Assembly (NCBI RefSeq): GCF_001273755.1
Contig: NZ_LGYA01000001.1
Location: forward strand, 1,114,683-1,178,682
DNA from: Peribacillus butanolivorans
Lineage (GTDB): Bacteria > Bacillota > Bacilli > Bacillales > DSM-1321
Reading direction: 5' to 3'
Length of the DNA: 64,000 nt
The number at the start of each line of letters is the position of its first letter. Within the stretch, counting starts at the first letter, position 1. The position numbers were made by a program, and so were the translations under genes. The notes under the pieces are model-generated. The model worked only from the letters and a program-made list of their open reading frames with translations, was not told the origin of the DNA and made no database searches. Shown in pieces: positions 43,544-52,411 of the stretch.

Positions 43544-44029
43544 ATGAGGAAATATTTAATTGCGTGCATGGCGGGTGCTTTTCTTTTTTTAGGGGGTGGG
43601 TTCACAGTTTCTGCGGAGGGCTTACATAGAGAGGAAGTGCTCTCTTTTGTACAGGAGGCACTGGTAAATCAAGGATCAATCAGTGAGGAAGTACGCACGA
43701 AAAAAGCAATTAAAGAGAAATTGGATACCCATTTCTCCGAGGATTTCATCGAGAAGTTTGTAGAAGCGAATGTGGTGAAAGTTAATGGAGGGTTTACTGC
43801 ATATGGATCTGATTTTGCTCCCTATTATATCCCGTTTTTTAGTTACGATGAGAATACAAAAGTCGTATATGGTAAGAGCGGTGAATTCATTTATGTTCAG
43901 GAAGAATTCCCAGTATCAGAGGATGGACCTGTTTCAACGGGTAAACATGTTGAATCTGTTACTTTGAAAAAAGTGAATAATGAATGGAAGGTAGCGGACG
44001 TGAGGTATGAAAGTGAAAATCTAAAATAA
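43544..44029 (+). CDS. Secreted protein of unknown function
   Basis: A 161-residue protein. Residues 1-24 form a signal peptide (MRKYLIACMAGAFLFLGGG) with a likely cleavage after VSA. The mature part has an acidic helical start and a beta-rich C-terminus (ESVTLKKVNNEWKVADVRYE) recalling DUF3993-type secreted domains; the family is uncertain. There is no lipobox. CTAGGAGATGATAGT precedes the ATG. It is monocistronic. Confidence 0.7.
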   Translation: MRKYLIACMAGAFLFLGGGFTVSAEGLHREEVLSFVQEALVNQGSISEEVRTKKAIKEKLDTHFSEDFIEKFVEANVVKVNGGFTAYGSDFAPYYIPFFSYDENTKVVYGKSGEFIYVQEEFPVSEDGPVSTGKHVESVTLKKVNNEWKVADVRYESENLK

Positions 44030-44102
44030 AGTGCACACCAAACAAAAGCTTCTTTTGTAGTCGCCTAAACTATTTGAAGAAGATGGGGGAATATAAAGTA
44101 GG

Positions 44103-44142
44103 AAAAAGTCTAAAGGAGGTTCAGGCCTTCTTTAGACTTTTT
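44103..44142. terminator. Bidirectional terminator
   Basis: AAAAAGTCTAAAG with its complement around a 14-base loop that can itself pair (GAGG/CCTTC). Serves converging genes. Confidence 0.85.
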
Positions 44143-44146
44143 GTTG

Positions 44147-44380
44147 TTAAATATTCAGTTCATTTTTGATTTCGTCAAGTTCAAAGCCGATAATAGCTTT
44201 TCCATCAATTACGACAGTTGGCGTGGAATAAGCGCCATATTTATTTGTTAGTTCCTTACGTGCATTCCCATCTGCTTTAATATCTTTTTCTTTATATTCG
44301 ATATTGTTATCATCAAAGAACATTTTCATGATCTTGCAGGGAGGGCAATCCGGTTGGGTATAAAGGGTAACGTCTTTCAT
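44147..44380 (-). CDS. Glutaredoxin family protein
   Basis: A 77-residue thioredoxin-fold protein with the redox motif CPPC at residues 12-15 (QPDCPPCKIM) and the cis-proline region YSTPTVVIDGKAIIGF. It is NrdH/YtnI-like in size and probably reduces disulfides or protein mixed thiols. GGAGGAATG surrounds the start on the minus strand. It lies next to the MBL hydrolase on the same strand; the 89-base gap leaves co-transcription open. Confidence 0.85.
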   Translation of the reverse strand: MKDVTLYTQPDCPPCKIMKMFFDDNNIEYKEKDIKADGNARKELTNKYGAYSTPTVVIDGKAIIGFELDEIKNELNI

Positions 44381-44469
44381 TTCATTCCTCCAGGTATGCT
44401 TAAAGTGAGTACTTTCTCATTATAGAGAATACCCTTCCATTTGAATAGAGATATACATTAAATGTCTAC

Positions 44470-45429
44470 CTATTTATTCTTTTCGCGTTTTTCCAAGTAG
44501 TCAATCAAACCCATAGAACAGACCTTAAGGTCCAGGCGAATTATTTCAAAAACGGAATGATCCTTTGTGATGCCCTTTTCTCCTAAATGAGTAGCGACTA
44601 TATTGAAAATATTTTTGCTAGTTGCGGCGACCTGCTCCTTAAAGCTTGTGTATTCTTTGAAGGCTGTTTCTGCTGTCTCAACAAAAATAGGCAACCAGTA
44701 ATGAAGTTGCTTATAAACTTCGTTTGGATTTTCCGATACGCCGTAATGGCCAAAATATATCCGTTCAACTCCAATACTCGCATACAGGTCTGCTGCAGCA
44801 AGCATCGCTTCAGGATTAAATTGATTTGGTGATGTGGAGGGTAGATAAAATTCAATGCCATCTTCATTTAGCTCACGATAGTAAATACCTACCGTGTCAC
44901 CGGAAAACATACCTTTTGAAACAGAATCGAATATGCTGAAGTGGTGATTGGCATGCCCTGGCGTGTCATAAAAGGTCAATGTAGACGAGTCGCTCGTTTG
45001 AAGAGATTCCCTATCTTGTTTAATAATCATTTTATCGTGCGGTATAGGCAAAATCGGGTCAAAAAGCTTGTTGAATTCTTCACCATAGACTGCTTTAGCT
45101 CCAGCAATTAATCTTGTCGGGTCTTCTAGATGTCGTGCTCCTTTTGGATGAACAATTACTTTGGCATTCGGACAATGCTGTAAAAAAAGTCCAGCTCCCC
45201 CTGCATGGTCCAAGTGAATATGGGTAAGAATGATATATGTAATATCCTCGGGGGCGATTCCCAGGTCATCAAGTCCTTTTAATAAATGGGGGATAGATGG
45301 GCTGGCGGACGTTTCAACTAAAGTTATGTCCTTATCGGTAATTACATATGTACCTGTCCGATTCTTTCTATTCAAATCAAAACCATCGATTAAATATATC
45401 CGATAACCAAGTTCACTAAAGTTTTGCAA
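44470..45429 (-). CDS. MBL-fold metallohydrolase
   Basis: A 319-residue metallo-beta-lactamase-fold hydrolase. The HxHxDH motif is seen in LTHIHLDHAGGAG, with further ligands in TPGHANHH, FSGDTVGI and YFGHYG. The C-terminal ~80 residues are helical. Family members hydrolyse varied esters, thioesters or lactones; no substrate can be inferred. TTG at 45429 is behind TGGAGG. It precedes the glutaredoxin gene on the minus strand. Confidence 0.85.
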   Translation of the reverse strand: MQNFSELGYRIYLIDGFDLNRKNRTGTYVITDKDITLVETSASPSIPHLLKGLDDLGIAPEDITYIILTHIHLDHAGGAGLFLQHCPNAKVIVHPKGARHLEDPTRLIAGAKAVYGEEFNKLFDPILPIPHDKMIIKQDRESLQTSDSSTLTFYDTPGHANHHFSIFDSVSKGMFSGDTVGIYYRELNEDGIEFYLPSTSPNQFNPEAMLAAADLYASIGVERIYFGHYGVSENPNEVYKQLHYWLPIFVETAETAFKEYTSFKEQVAATSKNIFNIVATHLGEKGITKDHSVFEIIRLDLKVCSMGLIDYLEKREKNK

Positions 45430-45612
45430 TAGAATCTACCTCCAGGAAATTTTTTATGTACAAAATCCAATCCTTATTTTATTCTGTTAATAGTGTCATG
45501 TAAAGAATGAAGTTTTAAATTATTCTGAATTTATTTCAGCGTGGCTACTGGATAGAAAAGTATGGTATAGTGAAACCTATCGAAAAGGTTTTATTCAGAA
45601 AGGAGAGTGAGT

Positions 45613-45852
45613 ATGTCTCAATTACAGGGCATTCTTACCAGATTAAAAAGTCTTCAAGAGCAAGCAAAGGAATCTGAATCTGCTCAGCGTTTTTTTGAAA
45701 TAGATGGCGTGAAAAAATGCCAGGTTACATATTTCAGCAAAACAGAAATGTTCGAGCTTGAAGTATACAGTGATAAAGGGAAATCATCAAAATATCAGTT
45801 CGATAATATTGATATGATTACCATTGAAATCTTTGATCTTCTTCAATCTTAA
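45613..45852 (+). CDS. ykuJ: YkuJ family protein
   Basis: A 79-residue protein (MSQLQGILTRLKSLQEQ ... MITIEIFDLLQS) with a helix-beta-beta-beta-helix layout and RFFEIDGVKKCQVTYF characteristic of YkuJ/DUF1797. The function is unknown. ATG 45613 is preferred over GTG 45607, which lies too close to AAAGGAG. B. subtilis has ykuI-ykuJ-ykuK in this order; here four genes separate ykuI from ykuJ and no ykuK is seen. Confidence 0.85.
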   Translation: MSQLQGILTRLKSLQEQAKESESAQRFFEIDGVKKCQVTYFSKTEMFELEVYSDKGKSSKYQFDNIDMITIEIFDLLQS

Positions 45853-45862
45853 AAAGATTACG

Positions 45863-45899
45863 AAAAAAGCCGCATTCCTTTTGGGAATACGGCTTTTTA
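45863..45899 (+). terminator. Terminator of ykuJ
   Basis: AAAAAAGCCGCATTCC and GGAATACGGCTTTTT with one mismatch, then TATTATT. Confidence 0.85.
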
Positions 45900-45979
45900 T
45901 TATTGAAAAATCAACTCACTTTTTACTTCGTGTATGAAGAAGGGATTTTTACGACACCTTAATAATTGGAGGGATGTAA

Positions 45980-46126
45980 ATGAAAAATCCTATGGTAATA
46001 TGCCCTGCTTGCGGTGAGGAAAGGGAAATGGCAGATGTATTGACGGCACAGTCCAACCAAAATGTAATATATCAATGCCCGGAATGCGGGTTTAAACAGG
46101 TTAACATTAAAACTAGTAAAGGCTAA
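45980..46126 (+). CDS. Small zinc-ribbon protein, 48 residues
   Basis: A 48-residue protein (MKNPMVICPACGEEREM ... YQCPECGFKQVNIKTSKG) with two CxxC knuckles, CPAC and CPEC, that should bind one zinc ion. TTGGAGGGATG lies upstream of the ATG with good spacing. It sits between ykuJ and darB, where B. subtilis carries ykuK and ykzF; whether it corresponds to YkzF cannot be judged here. A nucleic-acid or protein-binding role is possible. Confidence 0.7.
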   Translation: MKNPMVICPACGEEREMADVLTAQSNQNVIYQCPECGFKQVNIKTSKG

Positions 46127-46247
46127 GTATTTCTTTAGAGAATCCTCAGTTTGGGATTTTATAGGTATTGGAATGAGTCTTTTCTGCTTACATATGTTAA
46201 ACTAGAAAAAGAGCTGTATATAAAAACATATGGTAAGGGGTTTTAAC

Positions 46248-46688
46248 ATGATCGGTACTCATGATGGGGATTTATTGGAATCCAGCGTGAAAGACTTAAT
46301 GATTTCTTCTGAACGCGTGGCCCACGTGCAGGTAACCAATAATTTAGAACATGCACTATTAGTATTAACAAAGAGCGGTTATACGGCCATTCCTGTGTTA
46401 GATCCGATGTATAAACTGCATGGCTTAATTAGCACACCAGTCATTCTTGACTCGATTTTGGGACTGGAACGAATTGAATTTGATAATCTAGAGAATAAAA
46501 AAGTTTCCGAAATTATGAATATAGACATACCTCGCCTGCATATCGAAGATACCTTGACTAAAGGTGTAGAATTGTTAATTGACCATCCGTTTGTCTGTGT
46601 AGAGAATGATGAACACCTTTTTGAAGGAATCCTAACGAGAAGAGCTATCTTGAAAAAAGTATTTAAACAAAATACATTACCTGAATAA
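46248..46688 (+). CDS. darB: c-di-AMP binding CBS protein DarB (YkuL/CbpB)
   Basis: A 146-residue protein of two CBS motifs: VAHVQVTNNLEHALLVLTKS with GYTAIPVLDP, and IPRLHIEDTLTKGVELL with VCVENDEHLFEGILTRR. It closely follows B. subtilis YkuL (DarB) as I recall it. Apo-DarB binds Rel and pyruvate carboxylase and c-di-AMP releases it, linking potassium status to the stringent response. ATG 46248 behind AAGGGG is used; the upstream in-frame ATG 46230 precedes that site. A terminator follows. Confidence 0.92.
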   Translation: MIGTHDGDLLESSVKDLMISSERVAHVQVTNNLEHALLVLTKSGYTAIPVLDPMYKLHGLISTPVILDSILGLERIEFDNLENKKVSEIMNIDIPRLHIEDTLTKGVELLIDHPFVCVENDEHLFEGILTRRAILKKVFKQNTLPE

Positions 46689-46719
46689 ATATGTCAACGC
46701 TAAACAGTACAGTTTACCT

Positions 46720-46750
46720 AAAACTCGCCAATTGGCGAGTTTTCTTGTTT
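46720..46750 (+). terminator. Terminator of darB
   Basis: AAAACTCGCC and GGCGAGTTTT around AATT, followed by TCTTGTTTTTT. Confidence 0.85.
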
Positions 46751-46821
46751 TTTACATATTCTATATAGAGGGCGGTAAACCCTAGAAAGAGCTATTACAT
46801 ATTTAGGAAAGGATGCGGAAA

Positions 46822-48318
46822 TTGGTACAAGCAGTAAATACTTCAGTACAGAATAAAAAATTGAAACGTCCATTCATCCTAGCTGCCATCATGATGGCTA
46901 TGTTTATGAATGCAATTGAAGGAACTATCGTTTCGACGGCAATGCCGGCTATTGTCAGTGATTTGGGTGGTTTTTCTCTATATAGCTGGGTGTTTTCTGG
47001 ATATTTGCTAATGAACGCCGTGACAGTCTTAATTTATGGAAAGCTATCCGATATTCTTGGAAGAAAACCTGTTTTATTATTTGGAATTATTGTCTTCTTA
47101 ATTGGTTCCATTCTCTGCGGTTTCTCCAATTCGATGACGGAGCTCATTATTTATCGCTTTGTACAGGGTTTTGGGGCAGGGGCAGTAGCACCTGTTGCTT
47201 CAACAATTGTGGGGGATATTTATAAAAATGAAGAGAGGGCCCGTGTTCAAGGGTATTTATCAAGTGTATGGGGCATTTCAGCAGTAATAGGACCGGCACT
47301 GGGGGGCTTGATCGTTGAATCACTTACATGGAAGCTTGTATTCTGGGTCAACATTCCTCTTGGCTTACTTTCTTTTGTAGGGATTTGGTTCTTCCTTCAT
47401 GAAAATATCGAAAAGAAAAAACGTGATATTGATTACTTGGGTGCAACGCTATTAACGTTATCGATATCCACCCTTATGGTGGTTCTCGTACAAGGAGGCG
47501 TAAAGTGGTCTTGGGCTTCTACACCGGTCGTCTCTCTTGTAATAGTGGCTATTATAGCCTTTGTCTTGTTTATTGTACAAGAAAAAAGGGCATCCGAACC
47601 GATGATGCCATTTGAAATCTGGCAGGAGCGCTCCATCTTAATCGCAAATCTTGTTTCCTTGACAACAGGGGTGATGATGATTGGGTTATCGAGTTTTCTT
47701 CCGACATTTGTTCAGGGAGTGATGGAACGTTCTCCAACAGTAGCCGGTTTTACGCTAACCGCCATGTCAATTGGCTGGCCGATTGCATCCATGTTTTCAG
47801 GCAAACTGTTATTGAAAATAGGTTTTAAGATAACTTCGCTTCTTGGAGGATGTTCGTTAATCCTCGGAAGTTCGATTTTAGTATTGATGAAGCCCGAGGC
47901 AGGGCCGCTTATCGCTGCGATGGGATCCTTCTTTGTCGGTGTGGGGATGGGCTTGACCTCGACTTCCTTTATTGTTGTTATTCAGAAAACGGTCAGTTGG
48001 GAACGTAGAGGGATTGCGACTGCTTCGAATATGTTCATGCGTAATTTAGGAAATACGGTTGGAGCGGCCTTGCTAGGGGGAATTATGAATACAAGGCTGC
48101 AGGCATATTTAAACGAGCATGCACCAGCCAATTCGGGAGTGACAATTGACACCGCAAATAAGCTATTGAACAGTAAAGAAAGGTCTTTGCTTCCTGAAAA
48201 TGTTGTGAAGGTTTTACAGGAAGGACTTACATTGTCGCTACACACGATTTATCTCATTGTCCTAGTCTTTTCTGTAATTAGCTTCATATTACTGATGGGA
48301 CTACGCAAGAAACAGTAG
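46822..48318 (+). CDS. DHA2-type MFS multidrug efflux transporter
   Basis: About 498 residues with fourteen predicted membrane segments. EGTIVSTAMPAIVSDLGG is the motif D1 region of DHA2 exporters, GKLSDILGRKPVLLFG motif A, and VQGFGAGAVAPVAST motif B; GPALGGLIVE is motif C of drug antiporters. TTG 46822 is chosen because AGGAAAGGATG lies just upstream, directly abutting ATG 46813. Substrates are unknown. The gene is flanked by a truncated TSUP remnant on the other strand, so it may have been inserted here. Confidence 0.85.
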   Translation: MVQAVNTSVQNKKLKRPFILAAIMMAMFMNAIEGTIVSTAMPAIVSDLGGFSLYSWVFSGYLLMNAVTVLIYGKLSDILGRKPVLLFGIIVFLIGSILCGFSNSMTELIIYRFVQGFGAGAVAPVASTIVGDIYKNEERARVQGYLSSVWGISAVIGPALGGLIVESLTWKLVFWVNIPLGLLSFVGIWFFLHENIEKKKRDIDYLGATLLTLSISTLMVVLVQGGVKWSWASTPVVSLVIVAIIAFVLFIVQEKRASEPMMPFEIWQERSILIANLVSLTTGVMMIGLSSFLPTFVQGVMERSPTVAGFTLTAMSIGWPIASMFSGKLLLKIGFKITSLLGGCSLILGSSILVLMKPEAGPLIAAMGSFFVGVGMGLTSTSFIVVIQKTVSWERRGIATASNMFMRNLGNTVGAALLGGIMNTRLQAYLNEHAPANSGVTIDTANKLLNSKERSLLPENVVKVLQEGLTLSLHTIYLIVLVFSVISFILLMGLRKKQ

Positions 48319-48385
48319 ACCTGTGGCAGTCTTACTAAAGCGGCTGCTATGTGTTAAGAAATGAAATTCATAATCAAAGCAACTG

Positions 48386-48490
48386 TCAAATCAAAAGAAG
48401 TGAAGGCATACCAATTAATCCGACGCTTCCGGTCAATGTGCCTATAAAGGATGCTGAAAAACTGATAATCAGCAATAATATGATCGTCAT
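48386..48490 (-). pseudogene. Truncated TSUP (TauE/SafE) transporter, N-terminal remnant
   Basis: A 34-residue minus-strand ORF starting MTIILLLIISFSASFIGT and continuing LTGSVGLIGMPSLLLI before TGA. This is the first helix and glycine-rich loop of TauE/SafE sulfite-exporter-like permeases (normally ~250-270 residues). It still has a ribosome binding site (ACGGAG) ten bases before the ATG. Nothing of the remaining protein is found to the left, where the MFS gene begins, so only the 5' end survives. Confidence 0.5.
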
Positions 48491-48601
48491 AGGTATCACT
48501 CCGTTTCTTTTCACTTGTATTATAAGCGGACTTTGTTGATAATTAAATTTAAATAAATTAAATCATTAAGATAAGAATTAATTATCAAGAGGCTGGTGTG
48601 T

Positions 48602-49486
48602 ATGTCATTTTCAGAATTTCATTTATTATCCGTACTTGCTCAGGAAATGAATATGAGAAAAGCGGCTGAACGGTTATTTGTTTCCCAACCTGCTTTATCT
48701 CAGCGTTTACAAACAATTGAAAAGGAATGGGGCTCAAAGCTGTTTCTCCGTTCGCAAAAAGGTCTTTCGTTGACACCTGCTGGAGAAGCAGTTATTCGTT
48801 TGGCCAATGAAGTTTTAGAAAAAGAAGAAAAGGTTAGAGAAAGCATCCAGGCGATGGATCATGAAGTATATGGTACTTTGAAAATTGCCTGTGCCTCGAT
48901 AGTAGGACAGAATTGGCTGCCTCAAGTTTTGAAAAAGTTTGTCCAAAAATATCCGTATGCCAAAATCTCTTTAATCACGGGCTGGAGCAGTGAGATTTTA
49001 AAGTCCTTGTATGAAGGCCAAGTACATATTGGTATCATTAGGGGAGCACCAGACTGGAAAGGGGTAAAACAGCATTTATTTACGGATATGCTTTATTTGG
49101 TCGACACTGAAATGAAGGAATTGAACCAAGTATTCGAAACAGACCGGCCATTCATTCAGTTTAAAAGCGATTCAAACTATTATCAGGAAATTCAGGACTG
49201 GTGGCACCGGCAATTTAAAACGACCCCAAAAAACACCATCGTGGTCGATCAAATCGAAACATGCAAACAAATGGTGTTTAATGGGATAGGATATGCTATT
49301 CTCCCAGCAATCACTTTACATGATAAAGATACAAATATATTCAAAATCCCCCTTTTAGATGGGCATAATCATTCAATTGAACGAGATACATGGCTTTGTG
49401 GCTATGATTCTGCTTTTCAGCTTAAGCAGGTCCAAGCATTCACAGAAGTAGTGAAAGAGCATATTAGGGACCAAGGAATGTTATAG
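48602..49486 (+). CDS. ccpC: LysR-type regulator CcpC
   Basis: A 294-residue LysR regulator. The HTH region NMRKAAERLFVSQPALSQRL is followed by TIEKEWGSKLFLRSQKGLSLTPAG; the effector domain has ISLITGWSSEILKSLYEGQVHIGIIRG and VDQIETCKQM. These match CcpC (YkuM), the citrate-responsive repressor of aconitase and citrate synthase genes. Its place between darB (ykuL) and dapH agrees with B. subtilis. AGAGG suits ATG 48602 (nine bases) better than GTG 48596. Confidence 0.9.
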   Translation: MSFSEFHLLSVLAQEMNMRKAAERLFVSQPALSQRLQTIEKEWGSKLFLRSQKGLSLTPAGEAVIRLANEVLEKEEKVRESIQAMDHEVYGTLKIACASIVGQNWLPQVLKKFVQKYPYAKISLITGWSSEILKSLYEGQVHIGIIRGAPDWKGVKQHLFTDMLYLVDTEMKELNQVFETDRPFIQFKSDSNYYQEIQDWWHRQFKTTPKNTIVVDQIETCKQMVFNGIGYAILPAITLHDKDTNIFKIPLLDGHNHSIERDTWLCGYDSAFQLKQVQAFTEVVKEHIRDQGML

Positions 49487-49610
49487 TTCATTTACCGAAA
49501 ATGTCAATGGGGTAGAATAATATATATCAATGACATTCAACTTGTCTTGCCGTCAGTTGTCTGGTAAATTAAAGACGAGTAATGATACATATTTAGGAGG
49601 TTTTTCGAGA

Positions 49611-50321
49611 ATGAATAAAATGGATGCAAACGAAATTATTTCTTTTATCTCAAATAGTAAAAAATCAACACCTGTAAAGGTATATATCAAAGGTGAATTA
49701 GAAGGCATAGATTTTGGTCAAGCTTCTAAAACTTTCATTACAGGTAATACCGGAGTTGTATTCGGTGAGTGGTCTGAAGTTGAAGTGGCTATTGAGACAG
49801 CTGGAACAAAAATTGAGGATTATGTAGTTGAAAACGACCGTCGTAATTCTGCTATTCCTTTATTGGACTTAAAAGGCATCAAAGCTCGTATCGAGCCTGG
49901 CGCAATTATCCGTGACCAAGTGTCAATCGGAGATAACGCAGTGATCATGATGGGTGCATCGATCAATATTGGATCTGTTATTGGTGAAGGCACAATGATT
50001 GACATGAACGCAATACTTGGCGGACGTGCAACAGTGGGTAAAAACTGTCACGTAGGTGCAGGCGCTGTTTTAGCAGGTGTTATTGAGCCTCCTTCCGCGC
50101 AACCAGTTATATTAGAAGACGATGTATTAATCGGAGCTAACGCAGTTGTTCTTGAAGGTGTAAAAATCGGTCAAGGTTCAGTTGTAGCGGCAGGCGCAAT
50201 TGTAACGAAAGACGTTCCTCCATACTCGGTGGCTGCTGGTATTCCAGCTAAAGTGATTAAACAAATTGACGAAAAAACTAAATCTAAAACTGAAATCATG
50301 CAAGAACTTCGTCAACTTTAA
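49611..50321 (+). CDS. dapH: Tetrahydrodipicolinate N-acetyltransferase DapH
   Basis: A 236-residue left-handed beta-helix acyltransferase. [20 protein letters not shown] starts the N-terminal domain, and hexapeptide repeats ([37 protein letters not shown]) fill the rest. It acetylates tetrahydrodipicolinate with acetyl-CoA, the first step of the acetylase branch to diaminopimelate and lysine. The frame opens at 49530, but AGGAGG is ten bases before ATG 49611 and the homologous N-terminus begins there. dapL follows. Confidence 0.95.
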   Translation: MNKMDANEIISFISNSKKSTPVKVYIKGELEGIDFGQASKTFITGNTGVVFGEWSEVEVAIETAGTKIEDYVVENDRRNSAIPLLDLKGIKARIEPGAIIRDQVSIGDNAVIMMGASINIGSVIGEGTMIDMNAILGGRATVGKNCHVGAGAVLAGVIEPPSAQPVILEDDVLIGANAVVLEGVKIGQGSVVAAGAIVTKDVPPYSVAAGIPAKVIKQIDEKTKSKTEIMQELRQL

Positions 50322-50345
50322 TTTCTAAAGTAAATAGGTGTCAAG

Positions 50346-50374
50346 AGCGTGGATAACTATATCCACGCTTTCTG
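50346..50374 (+). terminator. Attenuator-like hairpin between dapH and dapL
   Basis: AGCGTGGATA and TATCCACGCT flank a four-base loop and are followed by TTCTG, a poor T-tract. It probably reduces rather than stops readthrough into dapL. Confidence 0.5.
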
Positions 50375-50391
50375 TATAGGGAGGGAATAAG

Positions 50392-51522
50392 ATGGAAACA
50401 AGTCCATTTGCCGCTATCCGGCGTGATTTGCATAAAATACCAGAGATAGGTTTTCAAGAATTTAAAACGCAGCAATATCTACTGAATTACATAACGAAAT
50501 TGGCGTCAGAGCGAATGGAGATAGAGACTTGGCGAACAGGGATATTTGTGAAAATAAAGGGACGGAACCCCCGAAAAATAATTGGCTATCGTGCGGATAT
50601 AGACGGTCTACCGATTAAAGAGGAAACTGGATTACCTTTTACTTCTAATCATGAAGATTATATGCATGCTTGTGGCCATGATTTTCATATGAGCATAGGT
50701 CTAGGAGTTTTGACATATTTTGTAGAAAACCCGATTGATGATGACTTACTATTTATTTTTCAGCCGGCGGAAGAGGGGCCTGGTGGAGCTGAACCAATGC
50801 TGAAATCCGAAACGATGAAAAAATGGAAACCGGATATGATTCTTGCTTTGCATATAGCTCCAGAGTATCCGGTTGGAACGATTGCCGTTAAAGAAGGTCT
50901 TTTATTTGCCAACACATCTGAATTATTTATTGACCTGAAAGGGAAAGGTGGGCATGCAGCTTACCCTCATCATACAAATGACATGGTCATCGCTGCCTGC
51001 TCACTTGTCGGGCAACTGCAAACTATCGTTTCCCGCAATGTGAATCCGCTAGATTCAGCTGTCATAACTGTTGGAAAGATTACCGGAGGCACCGTCCAAA
51101 ATATCATTGCTGAGACAGCGCGCTTAGAAGGGACAATACGCACGCTGAATCCTGAATCAATGGTAAAGGTTAAGTCACGGATTAAAGCACTTGTAGATGG
51201 TATTCAAGCGGGTTTTGAATGCGTGGCAGAGATTGACTATGGCGCAATGTACCATCAGGTATATAATGAGGAGCAGTTGACACAGGAATTTATGGAATAT
51301 ACGGAGCAGTCATCAGAGGTCGATTTATATCGCTGTACGGAAGCGATGACTGGTGAAGATTTTGGGTACATGCTTAAGGAAATTCCAGGTTTCATGTTCT
51401 GGCTAGGGGTTTCATCCGAATACGGTTTACACCACGCTAAGTTAACTCCGGATGAAAAAGCAATTGAACTTGCCATCAATCATTTAACAAATTATTTAAC
51501 GTTTAAAGGGAATAAAGCTTAA
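50392..51522 (+). CDS. dapL: N-acetyldiaminopimelate deacetylase DapL (YkuR)
   Basis: A 376-residue M20D amidohydrolase. [21 protein letters not shown] start (here [16 protein letters not shown]), [11 protein letters not shown], the metal-binding [11 protein letters not shown] and the [12 protein letters not shown] motif are intact. It removes the acetyl group from N-acetyl-LL-diaminopimelate, completing with DapH and the aminotransferase PatA the acetylated lysine branch. A strong site (AGGGAGG) precedes the ATG. Order dapH-dapL is as in B. subtilis. Confidence 0.93.
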   Translation: METSPFAAIRRDLHKIPEIGFQEFKTQQYLLNYITKLASERMEIETWRTGIFVKIKGRNPRKIIGYRADIDGLPIKEETGLPFTSNHEDYMHACGHDFHMSIGLGVLTYFVENPIDDDLLFIFQPAEEGPGGAEPMLKSETMKKWKPDMILALHIAPEYPVGTIAVKEGLLFANTSELFIDLKGKGGHAAYPHHTNDMVIAACSLVGQLQTIVSRNVNPLDSAVITVGKITGGTVQNIIAETARLEGTIRTLNPESMVKVKSRIKALVDGIQAGFECVAEIDYGAMYHQVYNEEQLTQEFMEYTEQSSEVDLYRCTEAMTGEDFGYMLKEIPGFMFWLGVSSEYGLHHAKLTPDEKAIELAINHLTNYLTFKGNKA

Positions 51523-51610
51523 TTGCTTTTCCGTACTAGGATAGGAAGTATGCTTTAAGGAGCGAGCCGCTGTATATCCTAATAGAATGAAAGATGTTGG
51601 AGGGCTTACT

Positions 51611-52270
51611 GTGAAAAAGGAATTTGCAGTGATTGGACTTGGTCGTTTTGGCGGCAGTATAGTCAGGACGCTAGCTGAAGAAGGTTTAGGAGTTCTGGCT
51701 ATCGATGCAAATGAAGATCGTGTCAATGAATTTGCTAGAATTGCTTCACATAGCGTAGTAGGGGATACGACTGATGAAAGTGTCCTCAGAAATATTGGAA
51801 TTCGTAATTTTGATCACGTCATTGTAGCGATCGGTGAAAATATTCAGGCGAGCATCTTGACGACGCTTATTCTTAAAGAGTTGGGTGTCAGCAATGTTAC
51901 GGTAAAGGCGCAGAATGATTATCATGAGAAGGTACTACGTAAAATCGGTGCTGACTTTGTTGTGCACCCGGAACGAGATATGGGGAGAAGGATTGCCCAT
52001 AATATCGGGTCTAATAATATTCTCGACTATTTGGAGCTTTCTGATGAACACTCCATTGTTGAAATTGTAGCGAGCCAAAAGATGAATGGGAATTCAATAT
52101 TTGATCTTGATATCCGCGCTCACTACGGGCTAAATATTGTCGCTATTAAAAGAGGAAATGAAATCAATGTCTCTCCACAAGCAAACGATTTAATTCATAA
52201 AGGCGATATATTGATAGTTATTGGAGCAGATTCCGACATCAATCGTTTTGAGAAAAAGATTGTAGAATAA
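51611..52270 (+). CDS. ktrC: Potassium uptake RCK protein KtrC
   Basis: A 219-residue gating subunit. RCK_N has the nucleotide-binding GLGRFGGS (residues 9-16), ASHSVVGDTTDE and HVIVAIGENIQAS; RCK_C (about 135-219) binds c-di-AMP in B. subtilis KtrC. It works with KtrD as a low-affinity K+ channel. GTG 51611 behind GGAGGG is the start; the frame extends to 51587 without a site. The ktrD gene is not in the window. The presence of DarB nearby adds a second c-di-AMP target. Confidence 0.93.
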   Translation: MKKEFAVIGLGRFGGSIVRTLAEEGLGVLAIDANEDRVNEFARIASHSVVGDTTDESVLRNIGIRNFDHVIVAIGENIQASILTTLILKELGVSNVTVKAQNDYHEKVLRKIGADFVVHPERDMGRRIAHNIGSNNILDYLELSDEHSIVEIVASQKMNGNSIFDLDIRAHYGLNIVAIKRGNEINVSPQANDLIHKGDILIVIGADSDINRFEKKIVE

Positions 52271-52368
52271 AATTGAGACCTCTTCCATATTGAACAGGCT
52301 CACTTCTTTAGGAAGCTTTTAACCTATAGTGTATGGAGAATGGAAGGAAATAGTATTAGTATTAAACT

Positions 52369-52408
52369 AAAAAAAGCCCCAGCCAGGGTAATGGCTGGAG
52401 GCTTTTTT
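52369..52408. terminator. Bidirectional terminator between ktrC and rnjA
   Basis: AAAAAAGCCCCAGCCA and GGCTGGAGGCTTTTTT form a near-perfect stem with T-runs on both strands. Confidence 0.9.
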
Positions 52409-52411
52409 AGT

